DNA of 26,406 nt, from the NCBI GenBank assembly GCA_000404785.1, contig ASNI01000016.1:22326-48731 (forward strand), given 5' to 3'. Both the position numbers and the translations under genes were made by a program. This document shows positions 1 through 7,363 of the stretch, one piece after another; position 1 is the first letter of the stretch; each line of letters opens with the position of its first letter. The notes beneath the pieces were generated by a model that saw only the letters and a list, made by a program, of their open reading frames with translations, was not told the origin of the DNA and made no database searches. The stretch comes from Cloacimonetes bacterium SCGC AAA252-N17. Its GTDB lineage: Bacteria; Cloacimonadota; Cloacimonadia; JGIOTU-2.

Positions 1-38
1 TCCACTCTGCCAGCTGGCTGATGTGAACTCTTTTTGCT

Positions 39-623
39 TTAAAAACTCCCGAAAAGCATAGTGAGACTCGCTGAAAAATTGGAAAGATCGCTATTATTTA
101 GAAAACCGCTAAAATTATCAGGATCAACTCCTGATACAAATCGGTAGCTTATTCCGGCAGCTAGTCTTATACTCGATGTAATATTCAGCACGGCATCAGC
201 ACCTGGTTCAAGAACAAATATGATATCATTCTTGCCTGTATTATTGCCATTTCGAGTACTCACTGCTCCTGTTCCGATAAGTCCGTTGACCTGCCAATGC
301 ATGACATTATCGGACATACCTACAAACTCAACAACAATTCCGCCATAGCTGAGATTTATAAAATTGGTATCAGATTGCGCAGCATCGATTGGAATATCAT
401 TCACCAGTCCGTAAGCTCCACCACCGATAGTGAACATGCTATTGAATGCCCATCCACCTCGAGCGCCCAGGATCAACGCATCTTTATTATTGATCTTTGT
501 GTATTTTACGAGTGGACCGCCAAAAACACCCGAAATAGATCCACTTGAAAAAAGTGAATCGGCTTGAGCCTTACTTAGTATTGCAGTACTTATTAGTATT
601 ATTAGAATTATTATCTTTTTCAT
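39..623 (-). CDS. Small outer-membrane beta-barrel-like secreted protein
   Basis: A 194-residue protein with an N-terminal signal peptide (MKKIIILIILISTAILSKAQA, cleavage after about residue 20). The rest is short alternating hydrophobic/polar strands rich in Gly, Asn and Ser, and it ends LTMLFGSF with a terminal aromatic residue, as expected for an outer-membrane beta-barrel of about eight strands. Its length matches the OmpA-transmembrane/OmpW-like barrel class. I do not recognise the specific family. The ATG at 623 is preferred over the in-frame TTG three bases upstream because a GAGG Shine-Dalgarno lies at suitable spacing. It is downstream of the serine hydrolase gene but separated from it by a strong terminator, so it is probably a separate unit. 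The role is inferred as a structural or porin-like envelope protein. Confidence 0.6.
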   Translation of the reverse strand: MKKIIILIILISTAILSKAQADSLFSSGSISGVFGGPLVKYTKINNKDALILGARGGWAFNSMFTIGGGAYGLVNDIPIDAAQSDTNFINLSYGGIVVEFVGMSDNVMHWQVNGLIGTGAVSTRNGNNTGKNDIIFVLEPGADAVLNITSSIRLAAGISYRFVSGVDPDNFSGFLNNSDLSNFSASLTMLFGSF

Positions 624-717
624 CAATCCTCGCTTTCGATAACATCTTATATAAAATTCTTAAATTAATGTAAAGAATTATATATTGAAAATTCTCCCCC
701 TTTACAATTATCATATC

Positions 718-747
718 AAAAAAAAGGAGAAGCAAAAACTTCTCCTT
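718..747 (-). terminator. Rho-independent terminator of the serine hydrolase gene
   Basis: On the minus strand a perfect 7-bp stem (GGAGAAG at 745-739 pairing with CTTCTCC at 732-726) with a TTTTTG loop is followed immediately by eight T residues (725-718). It lies 27 bases after the stop codon of the upstream serine hydrolase gene. Confidence 0.85.
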
Positions 748-773
748 ATTCATTCTTTTCTAAAAATATGAGA

Positions 774-1991
774 TCATGGTTTCCCTGGAAAACCAAGAAT
801 TTCTCTGGCTTTCCATGCGGCATCATACATACCCATGAAACTTGTGTAAAAATTTACCTCAGTAGTCATATCGACAGTGGGCACCAAGACGATCATTGAA
901 AGATCATGATCCGGATCATAAGCCATTATAGTGAGATATCCTCGAATACAGCCATTGTGACCATAACCGATATTCTGTGTATGTGTGCACCCCAAACCAT
1001 ATCCTGGATTACCCGGTGAAACATCTGTTTGCATAAGGGTTACAGTTGCCGGCTCCAGCACATTCTGTCCTGTCATTAATGTTCTGATATATGTATTGAG
1101 CTCTATAAAATCCCCATAGCCATTTCCTTCAGCCACATGCGCACTCATATTTGTTTCATCGAATAAGATCGTATCTCCATTCGTCTCGTATGATAACCCA
1201 CAGACATGGGGATCCGGTAGAGCAACGTCGGTTGCCAGGTATGGGAAGTGAACATCAACTGGAACAGCTGAATTGGGTCCGGTCACATAATCATAAAGAT
1301 AATCAGCAAATGTCTTATCATCCTTTGCTTGCGCCGAGTATACTCGTGCAATGATCTCACTCAGAATTGTGTAGCCGGTATTACTGTAATGATGATCGGT
1401 CCCCGGAGCAAAATAATACAGGTCATTGATAGTTACTTGGTTAACTAATTCTTCAGAAGTAAACTGATGGCTTGGATCAGCTTCAAAGATATAATTCACA
1501 TAGGATTCCCCTCCACAACCGGGTACGGGATCATTATCCACATCATACACACCGGCACTATGCTGGAGGAGTTGTTCGATCGTGATCTCATTTTTATAGG
1601 GAATATCCCAGGATGCAGCTGTCGGCACATAAGGAATGTCAGTTCCGGGAATAGTGTCTGTGATCGTATCATAGATATCAAGCCAGCCGTCCTCATACAT
1701 GTTCAATATAGCTGTTGAAGTAAAATTTTTTGTATTACTCGCAAATCGAAAATAGGTATCAGAAGTAATTACATCCCTTTCATGAAGAGTTGTTGTCCCA
1801 AAATACACGTCGTCTGATGTTTGAATATACACACTGATACTCTGGACTATATGCCCAAGTTCAGCCTCAAGTGAATCCCGAATAAGCGTCAATGCTTCAG
1901 TAATGTCTTCGTCCGTCGGTTTTGTTGATTTCTCGGAACATGTTATAAAAAATAGTGAACTGATAATGATGAGTAAAAAAATCTTTTTCAT
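774..1991 (-). CDS. Beta-lactamase-family serine hydrolase lipoprotein (class C/PBP4-like)
   Basis: A 405-residue lipoprotein of the beta-lactamase/D-Ala-D-Ala carboxypeptidase (Pfam Beta-lactamase) superfamily. The start at 1991 is chosen because AGAAGGAG lies seven bases upstream; the open frame extends ten codons further without a ribosome site. The lipobox FFITC puts the lipidated Cys at residue 18. The three catalytic signatures are visible: SNTK (SxxK, nucleophile Ser85 and Lys88), YSN at 202-204, and HNG (equivalent of KTG/HxG) in GYGHNG near residue 341. Members cleave or trim D-amino-acid peptides or small esters, and sequence alone cannot tell which. It is anchored in the envelope with the catalytic domain outside the cytoplasm. 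It appears monocistronic with its own terminator. Confidence in the fold is high; the substrate is unknown. Confidence 0.88.
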   Translation of the reverse strand: MKKIFLLIIISSLFFITCSEKSTKPTDEDITEALTLIRDSLEAELGHIVQSISVYIQTSDDVYFGTTTLHERDVITSDTYFRFASNTKNFTSTAILNMYEDGWLDIYDTITDTIPGTDIPYVPTAASWDIPYKNEITIEQLLQHSAGVYDVDNDPVPGCGGESYVNYIFEADPSHQFTSEELVNQVTINDLYYFAPGTDHHYSNTGYTILSEIIARVYSAQAKDDKTFADYLYDYVTGPNSAVPVDVHFPYLATDVALPDPHVCGLSYETNGDTILFDETNMSAHVAEGNGYGDFIELNTYIRTLMTGQNVLEPATVTLMQTDVSPGNPGYGLGCTHTQNIGYGHNGCIRGYLTIMAYDPDHDLSMIVLVPTVDMTTEVNFYTSFMGMYDAAWKAREILGFPGKP

Positions 1992-2095
1992 TGTATACTC
2001 CTTCTGATTTGATGCAAACATTCTACTGAATCAAAAAAATTGTCAAATAAACTATGAATGATTTTGAAATTTTTATGTAAAGAATTGATAAGTTA

Positions 2096-2200
2096 ATTCT
2101 ATTAAAATCCAGGCCCCATTTTTCTATATACTTCAAAAAATGCTCACTTTAGCGCTCAACTTTTTCTTTGAAAATAATTTTTTGTGTCTTTCGTGTCTTT
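2096..2200. repeat. Interspersed repeat, copy A (about 100 bp)
   Basis: The copy runs from CTATTAAAATCC through TTTTTCTATATACTTC, TTTGAAAATAATTTTTTGTG and TCTTTCGTGTCTTTCGTGG. It aligns over nearly all its length, by eye at well over 80 percent identity, with 2389-2488. The CTTTCGTGTCTTTCGTGG end belongs to the CGTG-type interspersed repeats, also seen inverted at 2291-2346 and in shorter form near 24981-25008. Confidence 0.75.
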
Positions 2201-2290
2201 CGTGGTTCATAAATAAAATTTTTCACCATTTTTCCTTATTTTTATATATCCAATTTGTTGCGTTTCCATGAGTACACTTTAAAAAGCAAT

Positions 2291-2346
2291 CAACCACGAA
2301 AATCACGAAAAAACACGAAAATGGACTTTAAGAAAATTATTTCATA
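2291..2346. repeat. Interspersed CGTG repeat, inverted partial copy
   Basis: AACCACGAAAATCACGAAAA followed by AACACGAAAATGG and AAAATTATTT is the approximate reverse complement of the right-hand end of copies A and C (AAATAATTTTTTGTGTC... CTTTCGTGGTT). It lies between the two direct copies. Confidence 0.6.
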
Positions 2347-2388
2347 AAGCTTCATTTTAAATTTTTATATTTCGAGATTCATAATATA

Positions 2389-2488
2389 ATACTATTAAAA
2401 GTCTGAACCCATTTTTCTATATACTTCAAAAATTGCTCACTTGAGAGCGTAACTTTTACTTTGAAAATAATTTTTTGTGTCTTTCGTG
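2389..2488. repeat. Interspersed repeat, copy C, interrupted at its right end
   Basis: A direct copy of 2096-2200 (CTATTAAAA, ATTTTTCTATATACTTC, TTTGAAAATAATTTTTTGTG, CTTTCGTG). Identity stops at CTTTCGTG, where the GCCACGGCGTATCCGCC element begins; a GTGTGGTTTATAAT sequence resembling the missing right end of copy A (TCGTGGTTCATAAAT) resumes after 2570. Confidence 0.65.
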
Positions 2489-2490
2489 CC

Positions 2491-2570
2491 TGCCACGGCG
2501 TATCCGCCAACTGGCGGAGAAGACTGGTATTTCGCTTGCCACGGCGTATCCGCCAGTCAGCGGAGAAGAC
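2491..2570. repeat. Tandem palindromic element, two units
   Basis: Unit 1 (2491-2523) and unit 2 (2537-2570) both read TGCCACGGCGTATCCGCC, then a 5-6 base variable centre, then GCGGAGAAGAC. Each is a small hairpin: TCCGCCA-AC-TGGCGGA in unit 1 and TCCGC...GCGGA in unit 2. The units are separated by 13 bases and are clearly GC-richer than their surroundings. This looks like a short palindromic mobile repeat (REP/MITE-like), although no flanking transposase is present. Confidence 0.65.
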
Positions 2571-2590
2571 GTGTGGTTTATAATATTCTT

Positions 2591-3013
2591 TTAGATTGTC
2601 AGCACCACGATCCCGCTAATAGTGAGAAGGATCCCGGCTCCTGTTTTTAGCGTCAATGGCTCGCTTGCAAAAATTATACCCATCAAAGCACCGAACAATG
2701 GTGAAGTAAATGCGATTGGCATCACCTGATCGAGATTGCCGCCCTTGAGCGCATGGTAAAAACAAAGCATGCCGACAGATCCGGCAATGATGCCCCCACC
2801 AACTATCAAATATACTAATGCTTTTGACCCGGCTTGGGGAACGGTCTTCCAATAAGGAATACTTACGACACCGAGTATAATGAGAGCAACAAAAGTGCGG
2901 ATTGTAATTCCCATTTGCGGTGCGAGGTTTCCCATATGAAGTCCCTTTTTCTCAAAGTACCCTCCTACTCCCCATGCAATAGCGGTCACAAGTGCAAATA
3001 GCTGTGGTTTCAT
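2591..3013 (-). CDS. Single-domain EamA/DMT-superfamily transporter
   Basis: A 140-residue integral membrane protein equal to one EamA repeat, with about five hydrophobic helices: residues ~3-22, ~34-53, ~64-85, ~93-112 and ~120-139. Typical signatures are AIAWGVGGYFEKKGL near the start and PLFGALMGIIFASEPLTLKTG before the last helix. Most EamA permeases have two such repeats in about 300 residues; short single-repeat members probably act as dimers, as the small multidrug-resistance proteins do. The ATG at 3013 is chosen because GGAGG lies eight bases upstream; an in-frame GTG at 3022 overlaps that ribosome site. It follows the TMEM175-like gene by 27 bases, so the two are probably co-transcribed. 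The substrate is unknown (small metabolite or drug). Confidence 0.82.
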   Translation of the reverse strand: MKPQLFALVTAIAWGVGGYFEKKGLHMGNLAPQMGITIRTFVALIILGVVSIPYWKTVPQAGSKALVYLIVGGGIIAGSVGMLCFYHALKGGNLDQVMPIAFTSPLFGALMGIIFASEPLTLKTGAGILLTISGIVVLTI

Positions 3014-3040
3014 CAACCGCACCTCCGGGATTTTGTTATT

Positions 3041-3673
3041 TCATGATTTGTTTGTAAATCGAGATCGGATAAATTTATGAATTATAGGAATTGTCAGATA
3101 CGGAATAGATGAATATGCAGGGACAATAAAAGCCGTTCCTATACAGACGATTGAAACAATAGGTGTCGTCCACGCTTTGAGAGATATATATTTAATTAAA
3201 TTTTCTGAGACATCATCCTTTACGAGACGCCGCCCTTTTGATGCATACTGCCAGCTCATAAGAAATGTTATACTGATGAGGAACATATTCAAATGGAAAG
3301 GGTATTGACTGATCCAATAAGTCGGTAGTGCACCTGCTAGGTCGGCAGTAAAAGGAAGCAGGGCAATGAACATCAGAAATATAATATTTAACCATAGATG
3401 TTTCGGATTGGTAGCTTTTAAATGAGAGAATTGGGAATGATGAGCCGTCCAGAATTTAGCCAAGATCAGGAAGCTTAATATATATATGTAGAGCACATGC
3501 CACTGAGAGTTGAGAAACTCTTTTATCTCTGCCTGGTTCAGGAGCTCGACCTTTTCTGGCAGGTCGAGGGTTAGCACCAAAAGCGTCATGACAATGGCAA
3601 AGATGCCGTCAGTTAGTGCAGTTATCCTGTTGACCGTTAACCAACGGGTTTCTGCTTTCTTTGGTTCATCCAT
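3041..3673 (-). CDS. TMEM175-family (DUF1211) potassium channel-like protein
   Basis: A 210-residue membrane protein with the hallmark first-helix motif of prokaryotic TMEM175 channels (RITALTDGIFAIVMTLLVLT, residues ~16-35) and the downstream WTAHHSQF element near residue 75. Around six hydrophobic helices follow, and the length fits the family's usual ~200 residues. Bacterial members form tetrameric K+-selective channels in the inner membrane. There is no strong ribosome site before the ATG at 3673, but the gene starts only 14 bases after the stop of the upstream lipoprotein gene, so translational coupling is plausible. The EamA gene follows by 27 bases. Family assignment is strong; ion selectivity is inferred from characterised homologues. 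Confidence 0.88.
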   Translation of the reverse strand: MDEPKKAETRWLTVNRITALTDGIFAIVMTLLVLTLDLPEKVELLNQAEIKEFLNSQWHVLYIYILSFLILAKFWTAHHSQFSHLKATNPKHLWLNIIFLMFIALLPFTADLAGALPTYWISQYPFHLNMFLISITFLMSWQYASKGRRLVKDDVSENLIKYISLKAWTTPIVSIVCIGTAFIVPAYSSIPYLTIPIIHKFIRSRFTNKS

Positions 3674-3687
3674 AGATAAAATTGGTT

Positions 3688-4116
3688 TTATTGCTTCGTT
3701 GCTGTGTAGGTTCCCTGCACGGTATCAGTTGCGGTATAAGCCATAAAGGTTCCTGCAAGCTGAGTAGTACTTTGAAATGTTCCCTTAATATTCACCTGTG
3801 ATCCAGGTTCGGCACCTAATTTTGTAAAATCAAAGGCATCGTTGGCGACTTCAGCGATCCCATCCGAATCAGTATATTCTATCTCTTGATATCCAGGTGT
3901 ACCATCGATATTCGGATAGTATAATTTGATCGTGGTAATTTTCTCTTTATTACTTACATTGCTAATAGTCACTGAAACAGTATCAGTATATTGAGTGAAG
4001 CCGAGCCAGGTACCAAGATATTTAAAATCCGGTGTGGGTCCACTCGAGTTCGAACACAACGACAAAGCAAGAGAGATAAGTATGATTGCAATAATCATCA
4101 CATAATTTTTTTTCAT
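3688..4116 (-). CDS. Small secreted lipoprotein of unknown function
   Basis: A 142-residue protein with a classic lipoprotein signal (MKKNYVMIIAIILISLALSL then Cys at residue 21). The mature part starts with a Ser/Gly/Pro linker (SNSSGPTPDF) and continues as an all-beta domain starting at LGTWLGFTQYTDTVSV, with a repeated pattern of short strands ending QLAGTFMAYT...VQGTYTATKQ. This layout (TW.G....D......, then GTF, then GTY) resembles lipocalin-like small domains that bind or cap hydrophobic ligands, but I cannot name a family. AGGAAG five bases before the ATG supports the start. It is the first gene of a probable operon with the TMEM175-like and EamA genes. Confidence 0.7.
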   Translation of the reverse strand: MKKNYVMIIAIILISLALSLCSNSSGPTPDFKYLGTWLGFTQYTDTVSVTISNVSNKEKITTIKLYYPNIDGTPGYQEIEYTDSDGIAEVANDAFDFTKLGAEPGSQVNIKGTFQSTTQLAGTFMAYTATDTVQGTYTATKQ

Positions 4117-4170
4117 GGTTACTTCCTAGTATTTTATTAAGAATAAATTCCAGTATATTCTTTATTGGTT

Positions 4171-4201
4171 ATTATGGAAAAAACAACTTCATTTCTGTCA
4201 A
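4171..4201 (-). promoter_or_regulatory. Candidate sigma-70-type promoter of the lipoprotein/TMEM175/EamA operon
   Basis: On the minus strand TTGACA (4201-4196) is followed after 19 bases by CATAAT (4176-4171), 55 bases before the lipoprotein ATG. The -35 is perfect and the -10 matches five of six; the spacer is two bases longer than ideal. Confidence 0.45.
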
Positions 4202-4317
4202 TATCTTTAAGTAATTCACTAATTTACTCGAAAGGCATAAGGTTTGTTAAAATCAATTTCCTGGAATTCTTTAATGGTTTCCGTTATTCATCCTCACTAT
4301 TCATTAATTATTTTTGC

Positions 4318-5439
4318 TCAAAAACCTGTGACTTTCTGGATATATTTTAAGGTTTTTTCAATATCTTCTTTATTATTGTAGAGATGGAATGAAAATCGGA
4401 TATTTCCTTCACGCAGAGAGCATAACACTTTTTGCTCAAGTAATGTTTCAAACACTTTTTCGCTGTCATGAAAATGTACGGAAACAATTGCTGATCTTCT
4501 CTTACCGCCTGGACTTACAACTTCATATCCCAAGCTTTTACATTCATCTGCAAAATAATTCGCAAGCTTAAGAGCGTGTTTTTCAATATTTTGAATACCC
4601 AGATCGTTTATAAGTTCCAGTGATTTATTCATGGCAAAAAGTGCCTGGTATGTCAAGCTGCCAATTTCGAAGCGAGTTGCATCAGCAGGTTCGGGGATAT
4701 CATACTTCCGCACATTTGAGAAGTCTTTTGTTTTAAGAAATCTCTGCAGCCATCCCTGGAATAGTGACCGGATCGGAGCATCTTTTCTTATATAGAGTGC
4801 TCCTGTCCCGTAAGGTGAAAGAAGCCATTTCTGTCCGCCAGTAGAAAATGTATCCACCCCCGATTTTTCAAGCTCAGGATAAAGTACACCTGCTCCCTGA
4901 ATGCCGTCAACACAGAGAAGTGTGTCATTCTTTTTTGCAATTTCTGCACAGTGCTTGAGATCAAATCTAAAACCATCATAAAAACGCACCCATGACGGAG
5001 CGATCACTTTTGTATTGGCTTGATCAAAATACGCTTCATCAGATGTATCATTTATAACAATTTCTGCTCCACGGGATTCATGAATTTTCCATGGATAAAA
5101 GTTTGCAGGGAACTCATTTGAAGGAATCAGGATCTTATCACCTTTTTGGAAATCGATACCCCATGCAGCCATGTTGATACCGTATGAAGTATTATTGATA
5201 AGTGCAATATCCTCAGCAGGCGCACCCAAAATTATACTCAATTTTTCTCTAATCTGTTCGATCACTTCAAAGGTTTCTGGCTGGGATTGTATTGTCTCCC
5301 CACGATAGAAATTCATAAATCTATCCTGCTCGGCAATAGCAGTTTCAGGCACAACACCTGTGGAAGCTGTATTCAAATAAATGCAGGTTTTGAAGATCGG
5401 AAAAAGTTCATTTCGTTCTTTATTTGTCAGTAAATCCAT
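4318..5439 (-). CDS. Class V PLP aminotransferase (cysteine desulfurase / isopenicillin-epimerase-like)
   Basis: A 373-residue fold-type I PLP enzyme of aminotransferase class V. The PLP-binding Lys is K204 in STGGQKWLLSPYGTGALYI; D178 in LLCVDGIQGAG should contact the pyridine nitrogen, with Q181 beside it. The start LNTASTGVVP (residues 22-31) is the usual N-terminal substrate-binding segment, and NNTSYGINMAAWGI is the phosphate-binding region. No clear mobile cysteine loop of group I desulfurases is evident, so it may be a group II desulfurase/selenocysteine-lyase-like enzyme, or an epimerase or lyase on an amino acid. AAAGG lies upstream of the ATG. It seems to be a single-gene unit in the cytoplasm, and nothing nearby points to Fe-S assembly. 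Family certain; reaction uncertain. Confidence 0.87.
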   Translation of the reverse strand: MDLLTNKERNELFPIFKTCIYLNTASTGVVPETAIAEQDRFMNFYRGETIQSQPETFEVIEQIREKLSIILGAPAEDIALINNTSYGINMAAWGIDFQKGDKILIPSNEFPANFYPWKIHESRGAEIVINDTSDEAYFDQANTKVIAPSWVRFYDGFRFDLKHCAEIAKKNDTLLCVDGIQGAGVLYPELEKSGVDTFSTGGQKWLLSPYGTGALYIRKDAPIRSLFQGWLQRFLKTKDFSNVRKYDIPEPADATRFEIGSLTYQALFAMNKSLELINDLGIQNIEKHALKLANYFADECKSLGYEVVSPGGKRRSAIVSVHFHDSEKVFETLLEQKVLCSLREGNIRFSFHLYNNKEDIEKTLKYIQKVTGF

Positions 5440-5716
5440 TGTACTTTACCTTTAATTAAAGCAACATGGTAAGGATACAGATCTGCAGTCATTATGCTGT
5501 GCTTTAATACTGTATCTTTTTTCATGAGTTGCAACGATTCATGTTATGTTTCTGTTTTGATTATTACAAACCAAAAATAAGAATGATCTTAACGAAGAAT
5601 TCGTCTAGTAAGAATAAATGTCCATCCTTTTGCAGCTTTTGTAATTTTTTTAAATGATCAGTAACGATCTCTACTCATCAACTTCAGTCCATGCATCATT
5701 ATCTATCAGCGTGAAA
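5440..5716. other. Intergenic region with possible frame-broken coding traces
   Basis: No intact gene. On the minus strand, just past the stop of the 92-residue gene, one frame reads YLKIDFTLIDNDAWTEVDE and stops at about 5670. A second frame then reads DHLKKLQKLQKDGHLF, and a third reads FKKITKAAKGWTFILTRR. They look protein-like but lie in different frames, so at most this is a decayed gene. Confidence 0.25.
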
Positions 5717-5995
5717 TCAATTTTGAGGTATATAAATCTTTTTATAATTCTCAAATGCCTGAACCATATCATTTCTTATCTTTTCTAATTTCATTCTGGA
5801 ATCTCCCCAATCCGAATAATGATAGGGCTCTTCTACATCCTTAATCTCACCATTATTAAATGTGATTAGAAAACTCCATTTGTATAAAGAAGGATTATGT
5901 CTATACTCACCCCTATCCTCCATCTTATCTATTCTAGATATTTCAGAAACTCTTATTCTTTCTTTATTTGGTAAGGTGTATGAATCTTGATCCAT
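5717..5995 (-). CDS. Small hypothetical cytosolic protein
   Basis: A 92-residue soluble protein with no signal peptide or membrane segment. The first half has several predicted strands (RIRVSEISRIDKMED, YKWSFLITFNNGEIKDV). A charged helix follows (residues ~65-85, SRMKLEKIRNDMVQAFENYK). The strands-then-helix layout recalls small PH-like domains, but I do not recognise it. GGAGG lies about ten bases before the ATG at 5995. It is flanked by non-coding DNA on both sides and by a terminator upstream, so it is likely monocistronic. Existence is moderately supported; function unknown. Confidence 0.6.
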   Translation of the reverse strand: MDQDSYTLPNKERIRVSEISRIDKMEDRGEYRHNPSLYKWSFLITFNNGEIKDVEEPYHYSDWGDSRMKLEKIRNDMVQAFENYKKIYIPQN

Positions 5996-6128
5996 TTACC
6001 ATGCTCCTCCGTTAGCTGCAATTAATCATGTAACTAACCTGAATTGATTGCGGTCTAACAAATAATTAAATGAATTAATTCTGAGAAAATGTTTATTATC
6101 CATTTACTTGATTTTTTTTGGATATTTG

Positions 6129-6167
6129 AAAAAGTGCCGAGGGACGTACATCCCCAGGCATTTTTTT
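6129..6167 (-). terminator. Bidirectional-looking rho-independent terminator
   Basis: Arms TGCC-GGGGA and TCCC-GGCA (plus-strand 6135-6145 and 6150-6160, with small bulges) enclose a short ACGTACA loop. On the minus strand the stem is followed by TTTTTC, 13 bases after the stop of the T9SS protein gene; on the plus strand it is followed by seven T residues. Confidence 0.75.
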
Positions 6168-6173
6168 ATGTTT

Positions 6174-7292
6174 TTATTTGATCAACATCATTTTCTTTAC
6201 TTCATTATAACTTTCTGTCTTGAGTTGATAAAAATAGACACCTGTTGGAAGATTGTCCACATTCCACACTGCTGTTCCATATCTTGCTTCAATGGTATCA
6301 ACCAACTGTCCGGCAACATTGTAGATCCTGATTTCTACTAACTCTGCTTTTAGTCTGCATTTGATTCCATATTCAATAGTAGTAGAACCCTTGAAGGGAT
6401 TAGGATAGTTTGTGAGGATATTATCTTCAAAATCATCTATGAATCCACCACTCCCCTCTTCCGGTGTAAGACTGATGGAAGAATACACATTACTAATTCC
6501 ATCAAGCTCTACAGACTGTAACCAATAGTAATAGGTCGTCCCGTAAGACAAATGATCAATATCTATAAATTCATAATGATTGATCTCTGTTGTTGTGCCA
6601 TGACCGTCTATGATATCACTGTTTATTTTAATCCCCGTAACATAATCATCACAGTTGCTTCTATATAGATTGAATCCGATCACATCCGTTTCACTTGCAG
6701 TAGTCCAATTAATTGAAGTACATCCATTCTCAAAATTATAGGTCGCCGTGAAAGCAGAAAGTTCTACAGGAAGGGTTATATCACCATTTCCAATATAATT
6801 CTCAATAACTTCCTGATCTGGCGCATTGAATATCCCTGTATTAAGTTCATCCCAATATAAATCAGATTGAGCCGAAGGATCAGTAATAGTCATCCTTACT
6901 GTATACAGATGGTAATTGACTCCCTGAGTTAAATTGACTCCATCATAATTATCATAATCAAGATCAGTGGTCACTTGTGGATGACCGCCAGTTATTGCAC
7001 AAGTGTTGGTATAGCCCTCGCTTGGATCAACTTGAGGTGCTACATAAGTGAGTTCAATACCACTTAAAGCATTCATATTAGCATCAAAATACCAGCTACA
7101 ATCTCCTAAGGCCTTCCTATTACCAACACCCCAATCATCTGTCGGAGTTATGTGTATCTCCCAACTGAAATAACCACCACTTATCATGGCATTCTCAATA
7201 GAAATATCTGCGTTTTTTGCATAACTCATACTTACAATAAACGCAAGGGAGATTATTAATAATACTCCTATTTTCGTAATCTTTTTTTCCAT
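6174..7292 (-). CDS. Secreted protein with Fn3-like domain and T9SS type A sorting tail
   Basis: A 372-residue exported protein. Residues 1-25 are a signal peptide (ends SMSYA). An N-terminal beta domain (~27-165) contains DWGVGNRKALGDCSWYF. A linker beginning LPVELSAFTATYN (~177) introduces an Fn3-like domain with INWTTASETDVIGFNLYRS. The C-terminal ~85 residues are a type A sorting domain: NYPNPFKGSTTIEY, VEIRIYNVAGQLVDT, and the end GVYFYQL...NEVKKMMLIK. The GTAGGAG ribosome site six bases before the ATG is good. In Bacteroidota-type systems such tails direct passage through the T9SS and cell-surface attachment. It lies 71 bases after the propeller gene at 7364 and shares its export route with two of the propellers. 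The N-terminal domain's binding target is unknown. Confidence 0.85.
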   Translation of the reverse strand: MEKKITKIGVLLIISLAFIVSMSYAKNADISIENAMISGGYFSWEIHITPTDDWGVGNRKALGDCSWYFDANMNALSGIELTYVAPQVDPSEGYTNTCAITGGHPQVTTDLDYDNYDGVNLTQGVNYHLYTVRMTITDPSAQSDLYWDELNTGIFNAPDQEVIENYIGNGDITLPVELSAFTATYNFENGCTSINWTTASETDVIGFNLYRSNCDDYVTGIKINSDIIDGHGTTTEINHYEFIDIDHLSYGTTYYYWLQSVELDGISNVYSSISLTPEEGSGGFIDDFEDNILTNYPNPFKGSTTIEYGIKCRLKAELVEIRIYNVAGQLVDTIEARYGTAVWNVDNLPTGVYFYQLKTESYNEVKKMMLIK

Positions 7293-7330
7293 TTTATACT
7301 CCTACATACTTAATATTTCTAATCTTCCTG

Positions 7331-7347
7331 TTACATCGATAATGTAA
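7331..7347. promoter_or_regulatory. Short palindrome upstream of the T9SS gene
   Basis: TTACAT-CGATA-ATGTAA lies 39 bases upstream of the ATG at 7292 and 17 bases after the stop of the preceding propeller gene. There is no U-run, so it is more likely an operator or processing hairpin than a terminator. Confidence 0.3.
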
Positions 7348-7363
7348 TGGAAAGGGTTAATTG

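Larger units (their letters stand above)
1992..2590. other. Gene-free repeat-bearing intergenic region
   Basis: About 600 bases without a credible open frame. It contains two copies of a roughly 100-base AT-rich repeat, a partial inverted copy of its CGTG-rich end, and a tandem pair of a palindromic GC-richer element next to the EamA gene's stop codon. These are listed separately. Confidence 0.7.

Noticed and set aside
571..753. 60-codon minus-strand open frame between the barrel protein and the serine hydrolase
   Set aside because: It runs through the terminator hairpin and overlaps the barrel gene's start; Asn/Lys/Leu-rich composition without a ribosome site.
4165..4350. 61-codon plus-strand open frame in the gap before the lipoprotein operon
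   Set aside because: Overlaps the end of the aminotransferase gene, AT-driven composition (Ser/Phe/Ile-rich), and coincides with a good minus-strand promoter.
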